Below are positions 1-8,807 of a stretch of 64,000 bases of DNA, in pieces (positions within the stretch are counted from its first letter, which is position 1; each line of letters begins with the position of its first letter). The notes beneath the pieces were generated by a model. That model was not told where the DNA came from and did no database searches. It saw nothing but the letters and a program-made list of their open reading frames with translations. Both the position numbers and the translations under genes were made by a program. This DNA is from Pseudocalidococcus sp964653145 (lineage in GTDB: Bacteria; Cyanobacteriota; Cyanobacteriia; Thermosynechococcales; Thermosynechococcaceae), in contig CAZZCG010000007.1 in the NCBI GenBank assembly GCA_964653145.1, positions 67,555 through 131,554 of the forward strand, written 5' to 3'.

Positions 1-1385
1 ACGATGCGGTCCACCAGGCCCAGCTCAGCCAAATTAACTTCCCCAACGGCTCGATTCTAATCAAGGCGGCCTGGCGAGAACTGGATCCCCAGGAAGCACC
101 CCGATTCTATGCAACCTCTGCCTACGTCAATGACCAGCCTGAGCGCAACGTGGGAAGCTATCAGCAAAAAACCATGGGCCTGGTGGGATTCCATGTCATG
201 CAAAAAACAGCCAGCGCCCCCCAGTGGATCTGGTCAACCTATGAGCAGGTGGATAATGTGCGCGGGGAAACCCCATCATTTTTTAACCCCCACTGCCCTG
301 ATTGTTTACGCAACCGCCAAACCCAGGCCCATGTCCCCAACCAAGTCACCCGCCTAACGCCCATTCCCAACCAAACTCCAGATTGCAGTCAACCCCAACA
401 GGCCCAAGATAACCTTGTGGAATTGAATCAGAATATCCAGGCCGGGTTAAAAAATTCCGTTTGGCAATACTACGAGCTGGTTAATACCCAATGGCCCTTA
501 CCTAAAACCCCCCAGAATTCCAGTCCCGACACTGTTTTTCAGGTCAATCCAGCCCTGTTGGCCAACACCACCATGGAGACCTACATTCAACCCAGTTCCT
601 CCTGCATGGGATGTCATGCCCTGGCCCGCTCCGTGAATCCGCAAATCTATGTTTCCTCGGACTTTACCTTTACTCCGGCCATGGCCTTGCCCCCACAAAT
701 CAATCAACAACTGGTGCCTCCCCCCGCGAAACCGGTTTCAACCTGGGATGAGAAAAATTGGAATAGCATTCTCCGGGGCTATCAACTCAGCACCCAAACC
801 TACGAACTTTTGCCCCAATACGTCCCCACCACCAAGCTCCACTGCCAAAGTTGTCATTTGAATGGCGGCAGTAATCCCAAAGCCTCGGCCTGGTTTGGCA
901 TGATGGAAAAATATCAGTACCCGGCCACCACAAATTTACAGAAACGCCTGAATAGCTGCTTTGAACATAGCCTCAATGGCCGCCCCCTCCCAATCACCCC
1001 CAATCAACCGGAATTTCAGGCCTTTGTCACCTACATGCAATGGCTAGATGAACAGGCCAAGGTTTTGGCGATCAACCTACCGGAGCAGCCCTTTCCACCG
1101 ATTCGTCCACTTTCCGGTGATCCGCAACGGGGACAAGCCATCTTCCAGCAAAAATGTGCCTTTTGCCACAATACGGATGGGCAAGGTCGTTATCAAAGTG
1201 ATACTTACTACCGGCCTGCACTCTGGGGGCCTCATTCCTACAACAAACGCGCTGGCCTGGCGAGACCGGAAACCTTGGCAAAGTTTTTGCACGCCAATAT
1301 GCCCTACCAGTTTGATGGCAATCTCACCCCCCAAGAGGCCTGGGACTTAGCTGAATTTATTGACAATCAAGATCGACCCGATTAA
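1..1385 (+). CDS. Multihaem c-type cytochrome (5' end missing)
   Basis: The reading frame is already open at the left edge (codons start at base 3), so the N-terminus and any signal peptide lie outside the window. Three CxxCH haem c motifs are visible: CMGCH at 603-617, CQSCH at 843-857 and CAFCH at 1155-1169. The last one sits in a classical C-terminal cytochrome c fold (GDPQRGQAIF before it, a Met-containing NMPYQF stretch after it). The region before the first haem motif has no recognised domain, but carries a CPDC pair that lacks the haem His. Such proteins are periplasmic or lumenal electron carriers; the redox partner is not evident. It ends 97 bp before argZ with no sign of a shared operon. 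The cytochrome assignment is firm, the specific role unknown. Confidence 0.85.
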   Translation, partial: DAVHQAQLSQINFPNGSILIKAAWRELDPQEAPRFYATSAYVNDQPERNVGSYQQKTMGLVGFHVMQKTASAPQWIWSTYEQVDNVRGETPSFFNPHCPDCLRNRQTQAHVPNQVTRLTPIPNQTPDCSQPQQAQDNLVELNQNIQAGLKNSVWQYYELVNTQWPLPKTPQNSSPDTVFQVNPALLANTTMETYIQPSSSCMGCHALARSVNPQIYVSSDFTFTPAMALPPQINQQLVPPPAKPVSTWDEKNWNSILRGYQLSTQTYELLPQYVPTTKLHCQSCHLNGGSNPKASAWFGMMEKYQYPATTNLQKRLNSCFEHSLNGRPLPITPNQPEFQAFVTYMQWLDEQAKVLAINLPEQPFPPIRPLSGDPQRGQAIFQQKCAFCHNTDGQGRYQSDTYYRPALWGPHSYNKRAGLARPETLAKFLHANMPYQFDGNLTPQEAWDLAEFIDNQDRPD

Positions 1386-1482
1386 AAATCGACTATACTT
1401 AAAAGTTATGCCCTAAATTACTCAGGGTTATTACACCCCTAAATTCGCCTCACCCCTAATTCGCAAAGGTTTATTCCCCGTT

Positions 1483-3609
1483 ATGAGTTCTGTCTTGCGC
1501 TTTCTCATGTGTGCCCCAGAGCACTACGATGTGGACTATGTGATCAACCCCTGGATGGAAGGGAATATCCATAAGTCCTCGCAACAGGTGGCCCAAGAGC
1601 AATGGCAAGGACTTTACGAAATTATTAAAAACCGCGCCGAAGTCTCTCTGGTTAAACCGGAAAAAGGCTGGCCCGATATGGTGTTTACGGCAAACGCTGG
1701 CCTGGTCTTGGGCGATAATGTGGTGCTCAGTCGCTTTTTCCACAAAGAACGCCAAGGGGAAGAACCCTATTTCCAGGCCTGGTTTGAGTCCCAAGGCTAT
1801 ACCGTCTATACATTGCCCCAAGATTTACCCTTTGAAGGTGCTGGGGATGCGCTTTTGGATCGGGAAGGTCGTTGGTTATGGGCCGGGTATGGCTTCCGTT
1901 CTGAGTTGGATTCCCATGCCTATTTAGCCAAGTGGCTCGATATTGAAGTCTTGTCGTTACGGTTGATGGATGAGCGGTTCTATCACCTCGACACCTGTTT
2001 TTGTCCCCTGAGTGGTGGCTATCTCCTTTACTATCCCCCGGCCTTTGATGCCTACTCCAATCGCTTAATTGAATTGCGGGTGCCTGCCGAAAAACGAATT
2101 GTTGTCGCTGAAGCCGATGCGGTAAATTTTGCCTGTAATGCGGTGAATATCCACCAAACCGTGATTCTTAACCAGGCCAGTGATGATCTCAAAAGTGCCC
2201 TAAACAGTGCCGGATTTGAAGTCATTGAAACCCCCTTAACCGAATTTTTAAAAGCGGGTGGGGCCTCGAAATGTTTAACCTTGCGCGTCACTGAACCCGT
2301 TCAAGTGGATCACCATGCCCAGGCCACGTTGGAATCCCGAGTGATTCGGATGGAGGGGCATTTACTGGATTCCGGCCTGATCAACCGGGCTTTGGATTTA
2401 ATTGTCGAAGGCGGCGGTAGTTTCCAAGTTATTAACTTTAATTTGGGGGAACAGCGGCAAAGTACTAGTCAAGCGGAAGTGCGGGTTACGGCTCCCTCAC
2501 GGGATGTCATGGAAGAACTGATGGCCCAACTGATTGACCTCGGTGCCATTGCTCCCCCCCAAGAACTCTGTGATAATTCCCTGGAAACGGTGGTTCAGGA
2601 TGGCGTGGCTCCCGATGACTTTTATGTGACGACCATTTACCCCACGGAAGTCCGGGTCAACTGTGAATGGGTGCGGGTGCAAGGGCAACGGATGGATGGA
2701 GCGATTGTCGTCAAGCAGACTCCTGAAGGCCCCGTGGCGGAATGTCGGCTCCTGCGGGATCTGCTGAAAGGGGATCGGGTCGTTGTCGGTGTCGAGGGCA
2801 TTCGAACAGTCCGCAAAACCGAAAGTCGAGATCAACGGGGTAGCAGTCAAGAATTTAGCTTCATGGGCGCCGGGGTTTCCAGTGAACGGCGGGTGGAATT
2901 GGTCGTCGAACAAATTGCCTGGGAACTGCGCCGCATTCGGGATCAAGGCGGAAAAGTTGTTGTTGTCGCGGGGCCTGTTGTCATCCATACGGGCGGCGGT
3001 GAACATTTAGCCAAACTGATTCGGGAAGGCTATGTCCAGGCCCTGCTAGGCGGAAATGCGATTGCGGTTCACGATATGGAACAGGCGATGATGGGCACTT
3101 CCCTGGGCGTGGATATGAAGCGGGGTGTTTCCGTGCGGGGTGGGCATCGGCATCATCTGAAAGTCATTAACCAAGTCCGTCGAGCCGGGAGCATTGCCGC
3201 CGCAGTCGAAAAAGGCTGGCTGACCCAAGGGATCATGTACGAGTGCGTCAAAAATAATGTCCCCTTTGCCTTGGCTGGTTCAATTCGGGATGATGGGCCA
3301 TTGCCGGATACGGAAATGGATTTGATCAAATGCCAGCGGGAGTATAGCCGTCTGATTCAAGGGGCAGACATGATCCTGATGTTGTCCTCGATGCTGCACT
3401 CCATTGGCGTGGGAAATATGACTCCCGCGGGCGTCAAACTCGTCTGTGTGGACATTAACCCGGCCGTGGTTACAAAACTTGCAGATCGCGGTTCCGTTGA
3501 ATCTGTGGGTGTTGTCACCGATGTGGGCCTGTTCCTGAGTTTGATGGTGCAGCAGCTGAACAAGCTGAATCGGCCCTATCTCCAACCACGCCAAGGATTA
3601 TTGGTCTAA
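1483..3609 (+). CDS. argZ: Arginine dihydrolase ArgZ/AgrE (bifunctional two-domain form)
   Basis: The 708-residue protein has the two-part layout of cyanobacterial ArgZ (Synechocystis) and AgrE (Anabaena). The N-terminal ~280 residues form the amidinotransferase-like domain that converts arginine to ornithine, CO2 and ammonia. Cys264, in the motif GGASKCLTL, falls at the number of the known catalytic cysteine. The C-terminal part (about 290-708) is the LOR/SDH-like domain with nucleotide-binding-like glycine motifs (VVVAGPVVIHTGGG, LLGGNAIAVHD). In Anabaena AgrE this half was linked to ornithine-to-proline conversion. The enzyme mobilises nitrogen from arginine and cyanophycin. The ATG at 1483 gives a full-length protein. 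The downstream gene is convergent. Confidence 0.93.
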   Translation: MSSVLRFLMCAPEHYDVDYVINPWMEGNIHKSSQQVAQEQWQGLYEIIKNRAEVSLVKPEKGWPDMVFTANAGLVLGDNVVLSRFFHKERQGEEPYFQAWFESQGYTVYTLPQDLPFEGAGDALLDREGRWLWAGYGFRSELDSHAYLAKWLDIEVLSLRLMDERFYHLDTCFCPLSGGYLLYYPPAFDAYSNRLIELRVPAEKRIVVAEADAVNFACNAVNIHQTVILNQASDDLKSALNSAGFEVIETPLTEFLKAGGASKCLTLRVTEPVQVDHHAQATLESRVIRMEGHLLDSGLINRALDLIVEGGGSFQVINFNLGEQRQSTSQAEVRVTAPSRDVMEELMAQLIDLGAIAPPQELCDNSLETVVQDGVAPDDFYVTTIYPTEVRVNCEWVRVQGQRMDGAIVVKQTPEGPVAECRLLRDLLKGDRVVVGVEGIRTVRKTESRDQRGSSQEFSFMGAGVSSERRVELVVEQIAWELRRIRDQGGKVVVVAGPVVIHTGGGEHLAKLIREGYVQALLGGNAIAVHDMEQAMMGTSLGVDMKRGVSVRGGHRHHLKVINQVRRAGSIAAAVEKGWLTQGIMYECVKNNVPFALAGSIRDDGPLPDTEMDLIKCQREYSRLIQGADMILMLSSMLHSIGVGNMTPAGVKLVCVDINPAVVTKLADRGSVESVGVVTDVGLFLSLMVQQLNKLNRPYLQPRQGLLV

Positions 3610-3641
3610 ACCACCGCAAAACACCCGGAATTGGCCTGGGG

Positions 3642-4679
3642 CTAGCCTTCTGTCTTGGTGATCAGTCGCTCCAATTGCCGGAGACGGCGCATCAGTTGGG
3701 GCAATTGTTTCAGTTCGGCAACCATGCGTAACCAGGTTTTGTGATCCATGGCCGGATAGCCGCTGATCCGACTGCCGGGGGGAACATTGTTATTAATTCC
3801 GGTTTTGGCCCCCGCCATCGTGCCATCGCCAATGGATAAATGCCCGGCTGCTCCAACTTGTCCGGCCAACACCACATGATTTCCCACTTGCGTTGAACCG
3901 GCTAAGCCCACTTGTCCACAGAGTAGGGAATGCTTACCGACCGTGCAGTTATGGGCCACTTGAACGAGATTATCCACTTTTGTCCCTGTGCCAATTCGGG
4001 TTTCCCCGAGGGTAGCCCGATCAATCGTACTGTTGGCCTGGATTTCCACCCCATCCTCAATCACGACTGTGCCCACCTGGGGAATTTTGTAGTGGGTGCC
4101 ATTGGGCAACGTGACAAAGCCATAGCCATCGCCACCAATCACCACACCATTTTGAATAATCACCTGGTTGCCCAGTTTGACCTGCTCGCGAATTACCACA
4201 TGACTGTGGAGTATAACTGCATTACCAATTTCTGCCCCGTCATAAATCACGCAATGGGGATGAATCACCACATCATTGCCAATTACAACATCATTACCAA
4301 TCACAACATAGGCACCAATACTCACCCCAGGCCCCACTTGGACATTTTGACCAATCACCGCTGTGGGGTGGATTTCAGCCGCAGGTTTTAGGGGGGGATG
4401 AAACAGTTCAATGGCCTGGGCAAAGGCAAGATAGGGATGTTTAACCCGTAACAAGGGGCAAGGGGCTGATCCGGTAAACCCTTCTTCGACTAACACTGCT
4501 CCAGCCTGACAAATTTCAAGCTTTGCTACATATTTGGGATTAGCAAGAAACGTCACCTCATAGGCCTGGGCCTGGTCGAGGGGGGCAACACCCAAAATAT
4601 CTAGGTCTGGATTTGTCAGAGAACTGGGATTGGAATCAAGGGTGGCCTGGAGGTGTTGAGCTAACTCAGTAATGTGCAT
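3642..4679 (-). CDS. lpxD: UDP-3-O-acylglucosamine N-acyltransferase LpxD
   Basis: The 345-residue protein transfers a 3-hydroxyacyl chain to the 2-amino group of UDP-3-O-acylglucosamine in lipid A synthesis. An N-terminal uridine-binding-type domain (about 1-100, with VTFLANPKY) precedes a long left-handed beta-helix built of hexapeptide repeats (about 105-300, with runs such as VVIGNDVVIGND). The conserved histidine segment LVQVAHNCTVG is present. The C-terminus forms a short helix typical of the family. Length matches bacterial LpxD. It converges on argZ with about 30 bp between stops. The upstream same-strand gene starts at 5227, so the two could be cotranscribed. Confidence 0.95.
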   Translation of the reverse strand: MHITELAQHLQATLDSNPSSLTNPDLDILGVAPLDQAQAYEVTFLANPKYVAKLEICQAGAVLVEEGFTGSAPCPLLRVKHPYLAFAQAIELFHPPLKPAAEIHPTAVIGQNVQVGPGVSIGAYVVIGNDVVIGNDVVIHPHCVIYDGAEIGNAVILHSHVVIREQVKLGNQVIIQNGVVIGGDGYGFVTLPNGTHYKIPQVGTVVIEDGVEIQANSTIDRATLGETRIGTGTKVDNLVQVAHNCTVGKHSLLCGQVGLAGSTQVGNHVVLAGQVGAAGHLSIGDGTMAGAKTGINNNVPPGSRISGYPAMDHKTWLRMVAELKQLPQLMRRLRQLERLITKTEG

Positions 4680-4720
4680 GGTGATTTTGAGAATATTGCA
4701 GGGCTTCAGCTTGACGCATC

Positions 4721-5227
4721 CTAAAACCCCAGGCAGGGATCTGGAGGAGGGCTAGGGTGGGGGGGATCAGTTTCAGCAGCTACAGCTAGGCGATTGGCCA
4801 CAGTGGCCGCATATCCCCGCACCAAGGACCACACCAAGGGAGCGAGCCACCCCCGCATCAGGACAGAGTAGGTGATTTTTGTCCCACAAACCGTAGACTC
4901 AACGCGGTAGATCACCCGTTCTTCAACACCGGGCAGCACCATGATCCGAATACTGAGTAAATCTTCGGGAGAGACTCGTTCCACAAAAATCTGCATTGGC
5001 CAGGGAATGAGACGGCTCACTGCGCCAAAAATCAGGCCGGGTTTGGGCATCAAGCCATAGGGAACATTAGTTCGGGCAATTAAGGGATGCCAGGAAACAT
5101 CCGCCAAGTTTGCCACTTTTTTCCAAATCAAATCCACTGAGGCCGAGCTAATGGCCTGGTACGTGCGCGCCAAGGGCCAACGGGCAGGGGATAAGTTTGG
5201 AGACTTTTGTTCGCGACGGGGGGTCAA
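4721..5227 (-). CDS. SRPBCC-family (START-like) protein
   Basis: The 168-residue protein resembles polyketide cyclase/dehydrase-type SRPBCC proteins of cyanobacteria. An N-terminal ARTYQAISSASVDLIWKKV segment and the later SWHPLI stretch fit the start of the fold, and the end (SLVRGYAATVANRLA) fits the long C-terminal helix that closes the ligand pocket. I chose the TTG at 5227 because AGGAGG lies six bases upstream; a TTG at 5251 would add eight residues but has no comparable site. The ligand is unknown. The gene is about 40 bp upstream of lpxD on the same strand. The family call is moderately sure, the function unknown. Confidence 0.65.
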   Translation of the reverse strand: MTPRREQKSPNLSPARWPLARTYQAISSASVDLIWKKVANLADVSWHPLIARTNVPYGLMPKPGLIFGAVSRLIPWPMQIFVERVSPEDLLSIRIMVLPGVEERVIYRVESTVCGTKITYSVLMRGWLAPLVWSLVRGYAATVANRLAVAAETDPPHPSPPPDPCLGF

Positions 5228-5363
5228 GCCATTCCTCCTCAACCCATGCAATATGAGGCTGCACCCATAACTAACTTATTAAAACGCAAATTTTCCAGGC
5301 CGAAAACCCAGCTTAAGGGAACTTTAAGATTAATAACCCAAGTTCAAATCCCGCTGCAATCTC

Positions 5364-6437
5364 ATGGATCATAGAAAAGGGTTTGTCCCCATGTTGAAGG
5401 AATTGAGTGTTTTTATGACCGCTACTGCCCCCGCTCCCACCCCCCCTGTGTTACCGCCCAGTGATTCCCGTGAACAAGTTGCTGCGTTTCTCAAAGGCTT
5501 ACAGGATCGGATTTGCCAAGGGCTAACTGCTGCAGACGGCCAGGCCACATTCCAGGAAGATAGTTGGGAGCGGCCCGAAGGCGGGGGTGGCCGGTCACGG
5601 GTGATTCGTCATGGGGGGCTATTGGAACAAGGGGGCGTGAATTTTTCTGAGGTCTGGGGAGATCATTTACCGCCTTCAATTCTGCAACAACGCCCAGAGG
5701 CGGCTGGCCATAGATTTTATGCCACGGGTACTTCAATGGTGCTCCACCCCTGGAATCCCTATATCCCAACAGTGCATTTGAATTATCGATACTTTGAAGC
5801 TGGGCCGGTGTGGTGGTTTGGCGGTGGTGCCGATTTAACCCCCTACTACCCCTTTGCGGAAGATGCCAGACACTTTCACCGCACCCTCCAACAGGCCTGT
5901 GACCAACACCATCCTGACTACTATCCGGTCTTTAAGCTCTGGTGTGATGAATATTTTTACCTCAAACATCGGGGCGAATCCCGCGGGGTTGGCGGTATTT
6001 TCTTTGACTATCAAGACGGTGAACGGGAGCTCTATCGGGGGCCAAATCCCCAGGGTCTGGCGGCTCAACTCAGCACGGAAAAGGGAACTCCCGGCCAACG
6101 GACATGGCAGGATTTGTTTGGCCTGATTCAAACCTGTGGCAATGCCTTTTTAGATAGTTATTTACCCATTGTTGAAAAACGGCGGGGCCTGGAGTACGGG
6201 GAACGGGAGCGGCAATTCCAGCTCTACCGGCGGGGACGCTATGTGGAGTTTAATTTGGTCTATGACCGGGGAACCATTTTTGGCCTGCAAACCAATGGGC
6301 GAACAGAGTCGATTTTGATGTCCTTACCGCCTTTGGTGCGTTGGGAATATGGCTATCAACCAGAACCAAACTCCCCAGAAGCGGAACTCTATCAGACCTT
6401 CCTCAAGCCTCAGGATTGGATCAACTGGGCGCATTAG
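5364..6437 (+). CDS. hemF: Oxygen-dependent coproporphyrinogen III oxidase HemF
   Basis: This cytosolic enzyme decarboxylates two propionates of coproporphyrinogen III to give protoporphyrinogen IX for haem and chlorophyll. The family signatures are plain: YRYFEAGPVWWFGGGADLTP (about residues 139-158), the metal-site-like FKLWCDEYF, GGIFFDY and RRGRYVEFNLVYDRGTIFGL. It contains all core HemF motifs. Three in-frame starts are possible: 5364, 5391 and 5415. The start at 5415 (MTATAPAP) looks most like other cyanobacterial HemF proteins, while 5391 has a purine-rich AAAAGGG about ten bases upstream. Coordinates use the longest version. The next gene follows after about 110 bp. Confidence 0.94.
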   Translation: MDHRKGFVPMLKELSVFMTATAPAPTPPVLPPSDSREQVAAFLKGLQDRICQGLTAADGQATFQEDSWERPEGGGGRSRVIRHGGLLEQGGVNFSEVWGDHLPPSILQQRPEAAGHRFYATGTSMVLHPWNPYIPTVHLNYRYFEAGPVWWFGGGADLTPYYPFAEDARHFHRTLQQACDQHHPDYYPVFKLWCDEYFYLKHRGESRGVGGIFFDYQDGERELYRGPNPQGLAAQLSTEKGTPGQRTWQDLFGLIQTCGNAFLDSYLPIVEKRRGLEYGERERQFQLYRRGRYVEFNLVYDRGTIFGLQTNGRTESILMSLPPLVRWEYGYQPEPNSPEAELYQTFLKPQDWINWAH

Positions 6438-6548
6438 GCTCAGGAATATCCATGGGAGTAGGTTCTGACAGTCCCCGCTCTTCCACACCAACTCCTGGGG
6501 TTTAAATCTTATACTGATAGGCATCAAATCCCTTGAGGACGTGGTTCC

Positions 6549-7019
6549 ATGCCCCTCGCTCCTGCCGAAGCAGCACCAGACTTTACCTTGACGGACACCA
6601 ATGGCAACTTGGTCAAGCTCTCAGACTTACGGGGGCAGTGGGTTGTGCTGTATTTTTACCCGCGAGACAATACCCCTGGCTGCATCAAAGAGGCCTGTGG
6701 CTTTCGGGATATTTTTGCAGAACTGAAGCGGCGTAATGTTGTGGTTCTGGGGGTGAGTACCGATGATGAAAAATCCCACCTGAAGTTTGCCAATAAGTAC
6801 AGCCTGCCTTTTCCGTTGCTGTGTGATGTCAACGCTGAAGTTGCAACGGCCTACGAAAGCTATGGGCCGAAAAAATTTATGGGCAAAGAACTGACGGGCA
6901 TCTATCGGAACACGTTTTTAATTGACCCCGAGGGCAACATCGCCAAAATTTATCAGAAGGTCAAACCCGATACCCATCCGACTCAAATCTTGGCGGATAT
7001 TAACTCTTTCAGTCGCTAA
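6549..7019 (+). CDS. Thiol peroxidase, PrxQ/BCP-type peroxiredoxin
   Basis: The 156-residue protein reduces hydrogen and alkyl peroxides with thioredoxin-like reductants. The peroxidatic Cys is in DNTPGCIKEACGF, followed five residues later by the second Cys, the C-x4-C arrangement of PrxQ. The rest of the thioredoxin fold is complete (LRGQWVVLYFYPRD, GVSTDDEKSHLKFA, RNTFLIDPEGNIAKIYQKV). There is no signal peptide, so it is likely cytosolic. The ATG at 6549 follows GAGGA by about ten bases. It is the same strand as hemF, but the spacing suggests its own promoter. Confidence 0.93.
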   Translation: MPLAPAEAAPDFTLTDTNGNLVKLSDLRGQWVVLYFYPRDNTPGCIKEACGFRDIFAELKRRNVVVLGVSTDDEKSHLKFANKYSLPFPLLCDVNAEVATAYESYGPKKFMGKELTGIYRNTFLIDPEGNIAKIYQKVKPDTHPTQILADINSFSR

Positions 7020-7032
7020 GGGCCTGGATTGC

Positions 7033-7752
7033 TTAGAAAAATAAGTGGCTTTCCGGCTGAATATTGATTTCCATGGGTATGGCCTGGGGTTCGGCCTGGA
7101 GGACAAACAGGATACTTTTGGCGGCGGTGTCTGGACGTAACATTTTAGAGCGATCAACCTTGAGACTGACTGAGTCCCAAAAGGGCGTGTCGATTCCACC
7201 AAAATAAAACAGGGTAACTTTAATGCCGTAGCGTTTGACCTCCTCTGCTAAGCATTTGCTCAAACCAACCAGGCCAAACTTCGAGGCGCAGTAGGCTCCC
7301 CCCATGGGCATTGAGTGTTTTCCTAGGATCCCCACCACCGTACAAATGTGGCCTCCCTTGTTGTCCTTCATGGCTTCCGCCGCCAACTGACTGGTGTAAA
7401 AACAGCCCTTGAGATTAACATCGAGCATGTAATCCAGATCAGCGGGTTCAAGTTTTGTGAATTGCTTCATCAAGCCAGCTCCAGCCACATTCACCAAGGC
7501 ATCAATACGACCAAACCTCTCCTTGGCAGTAGTAATTAGGGTCTGAACTTGGCTGTAATCGCAAATATCCGCCGGATGGATGAGACAAGGGGTCTGAATC
7601 CGCTTAGAGAGCGCCGATAAAGTCTCAACATTACGACCACTGAGGACTAACGTAGCGCCTTGCTCCGCTAACTGTGGCACTAGGGCCTGGCCAATTCCCC
7701 CTGTCGCTCCCACCACAACGATGACCTTGCCGTTCACTCTGCCCCTACCCAT
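7033..7752 (-). CDS. Short-chain dehydrogenase/reductase (SDR)
   Basis: The 239-residue classical SDR has the Rossmann nucleotide motif VVGATGGIGQ near residue 13, the structural NVAGAG motif and the catalytic YCASK with an upstream conserved serine region (GILGKHSMPMGG). It therefore oxidises or reduces a small alcohol or ketone with NAD(P)H. The substrate cannot be told from the sequence. The motif order matches the family of 3-oxoacyl-ACP-reductase-like SDRs. It converges with the peroxiredoxin gene, with only about 13 bp between stops, and diverges from the DUF305 gene. Confidence 0.88.
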   Translation of the reverse strand: MGRGRVNGKVIVVVGATGGIGQALVPQLAEQGATLVLSGRNVETLSALSKRIQTPCLIHPADICDYSQVQTLITTAKERFGRIDALVNVAGAGLMKQFTKLEPADLDYMLDVNLKGCFYTSQLAAEAMKDNKGGHICTVVGILGKHSMPMGGAYCASKFGLVGLSKCLAEEVKRYGIKVTLFYFGGIDTPFWDSVSLKVDRSKMLRPDTAAKSILFVLQAEPQAIPMEINIQPESHLFF

Positions 7753-7906
7753 TTACTTAACAAATATTTACAATTATCTAAGATTTCTCCCAAGCCTGGC
7801 AATGGTAACTAGGGTTCACCATAAATAACCTGTAGGGAGAGAATCAGGCAGTTCTAGAGGCTTGACCTATACTGAGTGGGTTACGTCCAGAGGATGGCGG
7901 ATAGGG

Positions 7907-8569
7907 ATGATTGATCGCAAAACAGGACTGGGGATTGGGCTAGGTGGTGCAGCGATCCTGGGTGCGGCATTATACTTCGCGTTGGGGCCTGGGGGCGCTA
8001 CTTCGGAATCGAATCCCCATTCAACCCACCAGGCCATGGGGCACCAGTCTGTCCATTCCCCTCTTCACGGTCAAGGTCATGCCCACGAAATGCCCATTAA
8101 TAGTGAATTGGAGTATATTGCTGGGATGATTCCCCACCACCAAGAAGCTGTGGACAGCGCCCAATTCATTCTCGTCAACAGCCAACGCCCAGAAATGCGT
8201 ACCTTTGCCGAGACCATCATCGAAGTCCAAACGGCGGAAATTGAGGAATTACAGGGTTGGCTCAGGCAGTGGTATCCCCATGGGGAAGGATCGGTCTTCT
8301 ATACCCCAATGATGCGGGACTTATCGAAGCTGTCCGGTGATGCCCTAGACCAAGCGTTTCTCGAGGATATGATTATTCACCATGAAGGCGCGGTATCCAT
8401 GTCCCAGGAATTATTAACGAAAAAACTCGCGCACCATCGTCCCGTGGAAGTCTTTGCCGTTGGGGTCGTCACCACTCAAGCTTCTGAGATTAAACAAATG
8501 CAGGCCTGGTTGCAGGAATGGTTTCAGGGGGCCAACGTCCAACAATCCACGCCCCACCATCATCACTAA
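7907..8569 (+). CDS. DUF305-domain exported protein, His-rich
   Basis: The 220-residue protein starts with a membrane anchor or signal segment (about residues 7-27, GIGLGGAAILGAALYFAL), then a His-rich linker and two DUF305 ferritin-like repeats. Each repeat carries the signature: MIPHHQEAVDSAQ in the first and MIIHHEGAVSMSQ in the second, each followed by an EIEELQGWL or EIKQMQAWL helix. The C-terminus ends in HHHH. DUF305 proteins are periplasmic and often linked to copper or other metals, which fits the histidines. I use the ATG at 7907 with AGAGGA upstream rather than a TTG at 7862. A second DUF305 gene lies at 54561-55148. A small gene follows 13 bp downstream. Confidence 0.85.
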   Translation: MIDRKTGLGIGLGGAAILGAALYFALGPGGATSESNPHSTHQAMGHQSVHSPLHGQGHAHEMPINSELEYIAGMIPHHQEAVDSAQFILVNSQRPEMRTFAETIIEVQTAEIEELQGWLRQWYPHGEGSVFYTPMMRDLSKLSGDALDQAFLEDMIIHHEGAVSMSQELLTKKLAHHRPVEVFAVGVVTTQASEIKQMQAWLQEWFQGANVQQSTPHHHH

Positions 8570-8582
8570 GAGAGCTAACTCC

Positions 8583-8804
8583 ATGGAAAATAAACCCTTA
8601 GACAGTCGGGGCCTGGCGAAATATATGGAAACAACAAATCGGATCAGCCAACCCTGGTTATTGGCCCAACTGCGGCTCTTAAAACTCCAGGAAGAACAAC
8701 AAAGTCTCTCCCCAGAAGCCTATGCCCAGGCCCTGGCTGAAATTCATGGTGATCTGATGCGTTTAGGGGAGTGGTGGCACGAACAGGAAGAGGACGTGTT
8801 CTAA
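8583..8804 (+). CDS. Small hypothetical protein (73 aa)
   Basis: This short, mostly helical, charged protein (MENKPLDSRGLAKYMETT at the N-terminus, ending HEQEEDVF) has no recognised motif and no signal peptide. The ATG at 8583 lies 13 bp after the DUF305 stop, so the two are probably cotranscribed. A longer frame from 8454 would overlap the DUF305 gene heavily and is unlikely. Codon use resembles the neighbours, which supports a real gene. Function is unknown. Confidence 0.6.
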   Translation: MENKPLDSRGLAKYMETTNRISQPWLLAQLRLLKLQEEQQSLSPEAYAQALAEIHGDLMRLGEWWHEQEEDVF

Positions 8805-8807
8805 AAC

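Noticed and set aside
1386..1482. NtcA site or riboswitch in front of argZ
   Set aside because: No GTA-N8-TAC palindrome or known RNA motif was seen in the 97-bp leader.
2497..3006. 169-codon minus-strand frame inside argZ
   Set aside because: It lies antisense to the clear LOR/SDH domain of argZ and has no recognisable motif.
5320..5370. TTCAAATCC-containing stretch resembling a tRNA T-arm
   Set aside because: The flanking bases do not pair into a T-stem and no acceptor or anticodon arm fits upstream.
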